From Bursaphelenchus xylophilus (Eukaryota > Nematoda > Chromadorea > Rhabditida > Aphelenchoididae): 64,000 nt of DNA. The stretch spans positions 2,294,001-2,358,000 of the forward strand of contig CAJFCV020000003.1 in the NCBI GenBank assembly GCA_904066235.2. The letters are read 5' to 3'. The position numbers were made by a program, and so were the translations under genes. A model generated the notes under the pieces. It did no database searches and was not told where the DNA came from. It saw nothing but the letters and a program-made list of their open reading frames with translations. Shown piece by piece: positions 35,399-45,200 of the stretch. The stretch's first letter is position 1; every line of letters begins with the position of its first letter.

Positions 35399-38066
35399 AT
35401 GCCTCCCAAGAAGGTCGACCTGAAGAAACAGGAAGCAGATAGACTTCAAGGTAATTTTTCGATGTTTGTTGGATTTTTTCTGCGTTTAGGCCATCTGAAA
35501 GAGGTTGAAGAACAAGGGGATTTTCTGGATAAAGAAAGAGGTATTTACAGTAAAAATAGGACGAACAGACCTCTTTATGCTAATAGAGTCATATTTTTGT
35601 GATTGTTTTGGGTGTGGGAGATTATTATGAGCAAAATTTCTGTTTATCTTCCTGCTCTTTTGCCATGGATAAGATAAGACTGGGCATGCGTACTTTTCTC
35701 ATTAGTATCCCGTTTAGCAATGTTTTCTGGCTGATATAAGAATTAATCTCACTTTTTAAGCACTTTCTAATCTTCTTTTGGTTGAATCCCATCTAATATT
35801 TGACCTATGTTATCCATGGTAAACAACTCTAAAATAACTATGATTTCTTTAAGATTTATAGATATTATTGCTTTCAGAGATCCTCAAGGAGATGCTCAAC
35901 GAAGAGGAGAACAAATATTGTGCGGATTGTGATGCCAAACAACCTCGATGGGCCAGTTGGAACTTGGGTGTCTTCTTGTGTATAAGATGCGCTGGTCTTC
36001 ACCGGAACTTGGGTGTACACATCTCTAAAGTGAGTATTTTATAGTTTTCTCTTTTCTGGAAGTTTAGGTACGATTTCTGGGCTTCGAATATCAGATTTGG
36101 GCAGGCTTTGCACTTGATGTTGTACTTGACCCACGTCAATTCAATTTTTGATGAGGACCCCTGTTAAACGAATTATTTCCAGGTGAAATCGGTCTCACTG
36201 GACACCTGGCTTCCAGCTCAAGTCCAATCAATGCGGGTGATGGGAAATGCAAAGGCCAAAGCGGTGTATGAAGCTACTTTACCGGACAGTTATAGACGTC
36301 CTCAGAACGACCAAGCTCTAGAACACTTTATCAGAGCCAAGTACGAAGCGAAGAAGTACATTCTCAAGGGTTGGATTCCACCAAAAGTCGATGTAAACGA
36401 CCTTCCGCCGCTTACGGAGCCAGGTAGGATCGATTATATTACTTTAGATGTAGTTGTGTAAAATATGGTCAGAAAAGTGGCTGAAATGCGAAGTATATGG
36501 GTTTTTTGCATGAAACATGATGCTTTCAGCCAAATCAGCGAAAAAGTTTGTCGCCATTGGGAATCTGGCCCAGCCAGCGGCCCAATCCAGCCAAGCTCCG
36601 CCCCCTAAACGGGAAGAAAGTTTGGTCGATTTGTTCGATACTGTAAGTTATTTTGGACTGTAATTGATGTGATTTGTAAATTTAGCCCGCCTCGACAGCT
36701 CCAGTCCAGTCAAACGACCTGTTTTCGCTGAATTCCCCGGCCAAAGTTCCGGAAACTCCGTCGGGCGGAGATCTGGACGACCTGTTTGGCCCAATTGTAT
36801 CAGCACCGACTCAAAATGCACCTCAGCCGGATAGCAGTGGCCTGGCTGATGGCTTAGCAGGACTGAATTTTTCGACGCCGGCCACGGATGGGAAAAGTGA
36901 GAGTTTGAGGCAAAAAGTTGGGATTTTCAAGGGAAATCAGGGATTTGAAGGGATAAATGAGGGGGTTATGGTAAAATACGGGGTGACAAGTTAATGAGGT
37001 TTTTTGCTGAGTGAGGTTAGAGTAAGAGGGAACAGTTACAAAATGAAAATTTGGGGTTTTCTGACATGAAAAATAGTTCTATGGGGTATGGAGAGACAGG
37101 TCGAGATATACAATGACGGACCTGATCCAGTGGCAAAAAACGTACCATTTTGCATCCGGGAAGCATAAAAAATGTAGTAAAATACCTTCCTCTCCAACTG
37201 AAAAAACTCCGGTTTGAAGGCGCATTTGAAATTGGAGTTTTTTTCACTTGGACAAGGAGGTATTTTGCCACATTTTTTGGTACTTCCTCGATGGAAAATG
37301 GTACGTTTTCTTGCCGCTGGGTCAGGTCCGCCAATGTAGTTGAGGGGATGAAAAAGAAGTTTTGTGGTAAAATACGAATTAATTAGCTTTCGATTTTGTT
37401 TGTTGTGAGGATAGTGTAAGAGGAAGCAGTTATAAAATGAAAAAAATTGGGGCTTGTCGAAGAAAATTTTTGATTTTTGCAATTTAATATGATGTATAAT
37501 ATAACATTAGGTATGAAATGAATGCATATTGAAGGCTAGAGCAAGAGAGCGTCATATAACAACTGAATGAACATGAATTGCCTTCAGTTTCCCACTAAAA
37601 TTTTCATTTTTCAGAGACCACCGACGATATCATGTCCCTGTTCAATAACCCTCCCCCGCCCAACAACCTCAACCAGTTCTACGCCCCACCACCTCAGCAG
37701 CCACCCGCAGCTCAATTCCCATCCGCATTTGGGCAAGCGCCGGCCCAGAATTTGCCTCAAAACAACTGGGCCGCGAATTGGTCCACCCCCGCCCAACCCC
37801 CGGTTCTGATCCCTTCCCAGCCTCCGGTTATGGCCGCCATGCCCCCACAAAACATTGGAAATCAGCCGCAGTTGGCTAACCCAGCGTTTGCAGGGTTTGC
37901 GGCACCAGTTCAGACGAAACCCGCCGACTCCAAAGCCTTTGAAGATCTGTTTAGTCAGGCTCAAATTCAGTTCCAAAAAACGGACTTTTCGGCTCCGAAA
38001 CCGCAACAGCCGGTCGCCACTACAGCCCCATCAGCTCAAAATGACCTGGAATCACTTTTCATGTAA
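35399..38066 (+). CDS. SMAP-type ArfGAP with clathrin-adaptor-like tail
   Basis: Exons 35399-35450, 35878-36029, 36183-36423, 36530-36642, 36686-36896 and 37615-38066 join in frame to give 406 residues. The ArfGAP zinc finger is complete: [20 protein letters not shown], then [20 protein letters not shown] with the arginine finger in the NLGVH context and the SLDTW motif. Such proteins stimulate GTP hydrolysis on Arf GTPases at endosome and Golgi membranes. The C-terminal half is Pro/Gln/Asn-rich with repeated acidic-hydrophobic LVDLFD, LDDLFG and FEDLF-type motifs that in SMAP proteins engage clathrin or adaptor ears. The last intron holds MITE copy 6. A TATTTCCAG acceptor about 70 nt upstream of the ATG may take a spliced leader or end a 5' UTR intron. 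Confidence 0.92.
37111..37336. mobile_element. TA-flanked MITE, copy 6
   Basis: Starts TACAATGACGGACCTGATCC and ends AGGTCCGCCAATGTA, in the last intron of the ArfGAP gene. The end substitutions are complementary, as in copy 2. The central block is reduced. Confidence 0.82.
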
Positions 38067-38539
38067 AGATTTATATTCGTTTTGGCCAATCCGGAGACTT
38101 CCGACCTTACTTTAGACGTTTTTGGTCGAATTTTTGAAAAAAAGTATGTTTAGCACCATCGAACACGAATTTTAACCCATGTCGAGTAATTTACAAAGTA
38201 ATTTACGTCTTTTTATAAATGTATCATACGGTAACTTTGTCTTTTGATTGATTCTTGACATTATTTTAGACGATTTTAAGAAATTTTTTGATTACTTTTA
38301 AAATTTTTTTTTGGATTTTTAGGAAGGTAAAGAATATTGAGGTACAAAAATACCTATATTCAATAGTCTTGTCTAAATTTGTCTATGAAAACGAGCAAAT
38401 TTTGTGATTTTTCCCCCGTTTTTTCATGAATTATATAATTTTTGATAATTCTACGTCGAAAAAGTTGAGTTTTCAAATGTTTCGCAGCTCATATCAGCTA
38501 GTTTTTGCTTTCCGCTGCAGCCAGCTCGGTGAAAGAGTC

Positions 38540-38763
38540 TTAACCCCGCTTTTATTTTTGTTACAGTAACTCGAAATTTTTGGATTTTTTGGTTTTTTTT
38601 TTGAGTAAAATTTACTTTTTATGGTTTTAAAAAGTAGAAAAAATAATTCTTGTTACCTTTTTTGGGGTTGTAATTGACTTTGTGGATTACTGTAACAAAA
38701 AAAATTCACTCAAAATCTTGTGAAAATCTTTCAAAAACCCCGAATTTTCCCCCGCACTTCTAA
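38540..38763. repeat. 230-bp repeat, inverse partner of 12.58-12.81 kb
   Basis: Carries AAGAGTCTTAACCCCGC, TTGTTACAGTAA and TCACTCAAAATCTTGTGAAA, all found in reverse complement at 12590-12812. MITE copy 7 starts directly after it. Confidence 0.65.
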
Positions 38764-39006
38764 AGTGGGCGACCTGATCCAGTGGCAAAAAACGTACCAT
38801 TTTGCATCCAGAAAGCATCAAAAATGTGGCAAAATGTTTCCATTTTCAAGTAAAAAAACTCCGTTTTGAAGTGCGCCTCACAAAAATAGCGGGCGCGCTT
38901 TTAAAATCGGAGTTTTTTTCACTTGAAGAAGGAAGCATTTTGCCACATTTTTGATACCTCCCGGATGCAAAATGGAACGTTTTTGCCACTGGATCAGTCC
39001 CCCACT
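38764..39006. mobile_element. TA-type MITE, copy 7
   Basis: AGTGGGCGACCTGATCC at the left and GGATCAGTCCCCCACT at the right, with the family arm blocks. CTAAAG flanks both ends (38758-38763 and about 39006-39011), which may be a chance match or a longer duplication. Confidence 0.8.
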
Positions 39007-42000
39007 CTAAAGCAATTATAAGTTATTCAAATTGGAAAAGATATTTTCTTTTTTCACTCTTCATATTGTACTTGTTTAATCCACATATTACACTTGCAGA
39101 TTTATATTGTTTTAGTGTTTAAAAATAAAAAAAGTTGCAAAGAAAATGGATTTTTAACCGTACTTTGTAAGGACAAATGGTAAATTCCAGATGAAAATGA
39201 GATTTACTTTGAATTTGATGTTGTTTTGAGGCTGTTTTTATAGAAATGTTGTAAATTTTGAGATTTTTTGGGTTTTTGATGAACTTTTATATTATCCTTG
39301 ATTTTGATAGGATATTTTGGGTAGATTCAGGTCTTAAATGATGTCTGTAAAAAGTTTTTAGACTTAAAGGGTCTTGTAAATTTTTTTGGAGGTCTTTTTT
39401 ATATTATTTTAGACGTCAAAATTGAAAAAAATCGCAAATTTTTGACATTTTTAGCCATTTTTGATGATTTTTATACCAAAAAATCCCAATTATCCACGAA
39501 TTCAGATATATCCTTTGACGTAGAGTGCTCTAAACAACTTTACGATTCTTTTATACCCTTAATCCAACTTGAAATCCCCCCAGATTTCACTAATATTTTC
39601 GACAAAAACAGGCCAAATCCTAATCCCAAATTTCCTGAATTTTCGATTAAGCTGCCCTTGGAAAGCGCTCGATTTGGTCGCTTCGGGAATCCTTCTAGGA
39701 TCTTCCGAAAAGGGAAACCCTAAAACCTGCGGACGTAAGAGGCTCAGGCCATCCGTTGCCATGACATTGACATTGGCCATCCCTAAATTAGAGGCGAAAG
39801 TTTGGATGGAAGATGGCCGTATTTTGGGAAAATTATTTTTGGGATGATGAATGGAGCTAATTTGAAACGTTTAAGGGCTAGAAATAGGTTGTTGATCAGC
39901 GACGTTGACGCCAATATTGTAGTAGATGACTAAACAAAAAAGTTAATTTTTTATTAGAAGATGACCGTATTTTTGAAAATTGTTGTTTGCCAGTAATGAA
40001 TAGTCCTCATTTGTGAATTTGAACTTCTTGCAAGTCAGATTTTTGAGCTATAAAGTACAGTTCAGAAGGCCGATATTGTAGTAGGTCACTTTGAAAAAGA
40101 AGTTTATTTTTGGATAGGAGAAGCCATATAAGTTCAGAAAAATTGTTTGTGGATCGTGAATGACCCTAATTTGACTGTTTGAAAGCATCTGCAATAGCTT
40201 GTTGCTCAACAAACTTGGTCTTTTGAGGTCGATATTGTAGTAGATAGCTGTCTCAAAAAGTGATATCAGCAAGTCATTACAAGCGTAGAAATTATTCAGA
40301 TGTTCTCTAAAGTTCATATTGGGCCTATAGCATTACCATGGAGATGAATTTTGGACTGAAAATTTGCATATTTTCATGAACAATATAAGTGAAGTTTCAG
40401 AAGAAAGAATGGCCTTTAACTGCAAGATTTATAATTTTCGAAACGTTTTAGATCTTAAATATTTAATAAGAAATATTGCTGAGCGTTTTCGACCACCTGA
40501 GCAGCTTTGAAATTCAAATTTTTGAAATCCCGCCAACTTTTGGCATTCTGTTTCAACCTCTGAATTGGCTCTCAAACCCCTAGAAACAGTAAAAATAGCC
40601 CTAAAATAATGTTTACAATCCATAAAAAGCCAATTAATATTACTTCTAAGCATTTTTAAGATCAAAATTATATTATCCATGACAAATTCTGATGTTTTTT
40701 TGTCGAAAAAGTTGCAATAATTTTATTTCTTGCCCTATAATTTTATTTCTTCCACTCTACTCTCCTTTTCATGTTATTTCGAGGATATATTTCCGTTTCC
40801 CCACGTGAGACTCGCTTCGTTTCTCCCTCATTTTCCAATCTCTGCCCCCTTTTCGCGAAAATATTGCATATTCCCCGCGTAAATAACCGATTTTCACGGC
40901 GAAACGAGCTCCGAAACCTTTTCGAGAGTGCTGTTTACGTTTGACGAGGATTCGACTAGACGGACGGGGGAAATGAACCTTTAGTCTCGTGAAATTGGAA
41001 TGAGAAAAATTTGCATAAAAATTAGAATAATCGTCAGTAATTGAAATATGATACAGGAAACGCAAATAGAACTCGTATGCATGAAATTTGAGGGTTTTTA
41101 GAGGAACAAAAATAGTGATTTGTTCATTTTTGCGAAAATTTCCTCAAAAAATCATGAAAAAGCATAGTAAAAAGTGTCATGATATCTTCTAAAATTGATT
41201 TTCTGGTGCCATGATGAATTGTAGGCTTTCTACTAACTGGAAGTCTTCGTATTTTACAGCAATTTGAACGTTTTTGATCTTTTTCTCAATTTGCACCTCT
41301 AAAATCATGTTTTTTGAAATTTTCATGGCCCAAAAGCTGATTTTATTTATGATGACTACATTAGAAATACCCTGAGGGGTTAGACACACTATTTTAATCC
41401 GTATTTTACCCAATTTTTCCTGTTCTTCCAATAGATTTTGCAGTTTTCCCTCAAAAAGTCATCATGGATAATGTTTTAATGTGGATTCAGCTAATTTAAT
41501 GGCGTTTTTTAGGCTCTATCCCTTGCCAGGGTCGTATTTTACCCAAAACTGACCCGGTTTTATTACAAAGAATTGAAATTTTTCCCCCTAAAAGCATGGG
41601 TAATATCCGGATGTCCATTTGCTCTCCGAAATTCGCCCATTCATCTGTCTGCTGTGGGATTATAATGTGTTTGCGTGTTGAACTCAATCCTTTTTCGGGC
41701 GCATAAAACTCGGGTTACACTCTTCAGCGCACCTGTCCGCAAATCTGTTCCCAAACAAGTCGAGAGCGCACCAATTGAAGAGAGCGCCCAGAGAAAATCG
41801 AAAGGCACGAAGAGGGAAGAGAGAAAGAGACTTGTAGAAGAGACGCCAGAGAAAAGGCTGAAGTGAAAAAGCGCGCGAAAGGAAGAGAGCGCAAAAGGGC
41901 AAAGGATCGCTGGTGGAAGAAGAGAGAACCAGAGAAAAGGCGCGAAATAGTGCGCTTTTTGACGAGACGGCAGAGAAAACCCGGAGGTTTCCTTGCGGAA

Positions 42001-42287
42001 AATAGCGAATTCGTTGGATTTGAAGGGAAAATTAGTGAGAATAAGGAAGAAAGAGACGTCAGAAGTTAGCTGAAGATTGGTTTTAGCGGAAAATCTCAGT
42101 AACCGGCAATTTTAACGTCAAAAAGAGGAGTTTTACCTAAAATAAGGTCGGAAATTGAGATTTTTCAACTAAATCTGAACGAAAACCAGCAGATTTTGAG
42201 CTGAATAGAAAGAAAAAACCACAGAGAGAATTTTCGACGACAATTTGAGAGAGCGAAGCGAAGAAAGAGACGCCAGCCAGCGAAATC
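39007..42287. other. Intergenic region upstream of the MXRA7-like gene
   Basis: No supported exon. It includes a roughly 165-bp tandem repeat marked by GATATTGTAGTAG at about 39915, 40075 and 40230. A purine-rich, GC-richer leader (about 41700-42285, with repeated GAGAGCG, AGAGACGCCAG and AGAGAAAAGGCG words) just before the MXRA7-like start probably holds its promoter and 5' UTR. Short open frames in this leader are purine-tract artefacts. Confidence 0.5.
39890..40240. repeat. About 165-bp tandem repeat with ATATTGTAGTAG
   Basis: Two and a part units, aligned on GCCRATATTGTAGTAG, followed by a Lys-rich-looking A tract and GAATGACCCTAATTTG-type sequence. Units are diverged (perhaps 70 percent alike by eye). 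Confidence 0.6.
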
Positions 42288-45200
42288 ATGGCTTTCGACG
42301 AGCTCATTGAGGAAATGGGCGGAGCCTTCGCCCAGCCTCCCGCAGGGCAGGAAATGGAAAGCGAAGAGGAAGCGGAGAGCGTGGTCCTCGAACCCTGGTG
42401 GCTAATCGCGCGCCGCTACGGCCTCAACACCTACCATCCCAACTGGCAGGACCTCCTCAACGACCCCACCGTCCGCACCGCGCTCGCGTTGGTTGTCCTC
42501 ACCGCCATCTCCTTGCCCCTCTTCAGCATGTTCGCCTATCGGTTTTGGCGCAGAAAACAGAATGAAAAAGGTAAGCGAACATTTTTTGGTTTTTGGAATT
42601 CTGCACTGTGCAATGAAAAATGGCGGAAATTTTTTGCACTGTGCAATCAAAAATGTCGCATCTTTTGTCGCGCGGCACAATCAAACAAGGGAAAGATTTT
42701 GTATCGCACAGTGCAGTTAAAAAAGTCGAAATTTTTGCACTGTGCAATTCAAAAAAGTCGCAACTTCTCTTGCACTGTGCAGTCAAAAAAGTCGCGAATT
42801 CTGCCGCACTGTGCAGTCAAAAAAAGTGAAACGTTTTCATTTGCACTGTGCAATCAAAAAAATCGAAGCTTCTATCGCACTGTGCAGTCAAAACTGTACA
42901 AAATTTCGCACCGTGCAGTCTAAAATGGCGAAAAAAATTTTGCACTGTGCATTCAAAAAATATAGAACTTCGCACAGTGCAATTGAAATTTATTTTTACG
43001 CTAAAACTTGACTTTTTTTACAAAAATCACGATTTGTGGAAGAAATTTACAGCAAAAAAACTAGTTCGTTTCCTCTAAATCAACAACAAAACTCATTGAA
43101 AACAGGTTTATGATGCAAAAAATACCTTGCACTTTGCAGTACACTATTTTAATCACGTCACCGATGTGACGATTTTAAAAAAAACTTTGTGATTGCACAG
43201 TGCAAGGGTGAAGAAATTTTTTTTGCACGGTGCGAAATATGGCTTTTGATTTTTTTGACTGCACAGTGCAAGAATTGCGACAAGATGATTTTTTGCGCTG
43301 TGCATAATGTGAGTTTTGGGCTGCACAGTGCAACAATTGCGACAAAATTTTTTCGAGTGCACAGTGCGGTTTTTCTGACAAAAAAAAATTTTGTGCACAG
43401 TGCAGATGGAGAGCCTGGTTGCAGCCGCACTGTGCAATTTTTCGGGTTTTCGATTGCACTGTGCATTCTGCGACAACATTTTTTCGACTGCACAGTGCGG
43501 TTTTTGAGGATTTTTTTTGCCGCACCGTGCAGATGAAGGAACAGTTTTTTTGACTGCACCGTGCAATTTTTTCGGGGTTTTTGACTGCACTGTGCTATTT
43601 TTTTTTTTTTTTTTTAAATACGTCATTGAAAAAATTTTTTTCAGCTGGCTACGTGACCGTTGACCGTTCCCAACCAGGTCATTTCAACACCGATCTTTTG
43701 AATTCCATCGCCGAACCCAAGGCGCAGAAAAAACCGCAGAAAAAGACGAAGGTAAATTTTTCAAAAATTTTTTTTTGAAATTTAAATTTGATTTTTTTTT
43801 TTTGAAATTACGGTAAGAATACGTTCGAAATGACCTATGAAGGAAAAAATATAGAATTTCGTGTGAGGTTTATGTGCCCACGTCAAAGGAAGTCGTGTTT
43901 AACCAGGTGTAAACAGAATTCCTTTGAAATTTTTGGTCGAAAGAAGCTAAAAAGCAGTTTAAAATTCGAAGTTACAAAAAAATTCTGACATTTTTAGCAA
44001 GAAAAAGCGAAAAAATGGCAAAAAATGTCGACTGCACTGTGCGAAAACCGAAGAATGCTTTTGCACCGTGCAGAAATCATAATTTTTATTTTTGCACTGT
44101 GCATTCGAATGAATTGCACTGTGCGAAACATTGAGTTCACGGCTTTTTCTTCGACTGCACTGTGCGAGAAAGAGGAAATTGAAAATGAGCGATCTGCACA
44201 GTGCAATTGACCTTTGCTTTTGGCATTCACTTCCTCCATTTTTTTGAAAAGAAAGTTGGCGCGTGATTTCGAAGTGGCTTGTCGCGACAGATTTATGCGA
44301 CTTTGAACAGTGCAAATTTCGTTTTTCTTTTCATTTTGATTGCACTGTGCGGGCGAAATTTCGTTTGCACTGTGCAAAGTCCTAAACATTTGCCGCGACA
44401 ACCCTCTTCGAAAGCACAATCAAAATTTCCGTTCAAAAAATGACAAGCATTGTGCAATGGAATCAAAAGCGATGTCGCGACATGTCGCTGACCCGTTGCA
44501 CAGTGCAGTTTCTCTTGCTCGGTTTGAACTGCACTGTGCGGATGGGTTTTTTTTGTTTGCACTGTGCAATTGCATGAAAGGAGATGTCGCGATAAGTCGT
44601 TGGTGCGACAAGAATCCGATGTCGCGACAAGTCGCTGATCCTTTGCACAGTGCATTTTTTCTTCTTCAGCTTTGATTGCACTGTGCAAATTCTTTTTGTC
44701 TTTGCACTGTGCAATTGAATGAAAGGAGATGTCGCGACAAGTCGCTGATCCTTTGCACGGTGCGTTTTTTCTTCTTCAGCTTTGATTGCACTGTGCAGAT
44801 TCTTTTTCTCTTTGCACTGTGCGGTGGAATCAAAACAGATGTCGCGACAAGTCGCTGGTCTTTTGCACAGTGCATTTTTTCTTCTTCAATTTTGATTGCA
44901 CTGTGCAGATTTCTTTTCTCTTTGCACTGTGCAATTGAATGAAAGGAGATGTCGCGACAAGTCGCTGATCTTTTGCACAGTGCAATTTTTCTCTCTCGGT
45001 TTGAACTGCACTGTGCGAATGGGTTTTCTCTTTGCACTGTGCAATGGAATCAAAACAGATGTTGCGACAAGTCGCTGGTCTTTTGCACAGTGCAATTTTT
45101 TTCTCTCGGTTTGAACTGCACTGTGCAGATTTCTTTTCTCTTTGCACTGTGCAATGGAATCAAAACAGATGTCGCGACAAGTCGCTGGTCTTTTGCACAG

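Noticed and set aside
37611..38006. 131-codon open frame on the minus strand
   Set aside because: Antisense shadow of the Pro/Gln-rich last exon of the ArfGAP gene.
41675..42069. Arg/Glu/Lys-rich open frames upstream of the MXRA7-like gene
   Set aside because: Purine-rich leader sequence made of GAGAGCG and AGAGACGCC words; no splice into the gene is needed and no homology is seen.
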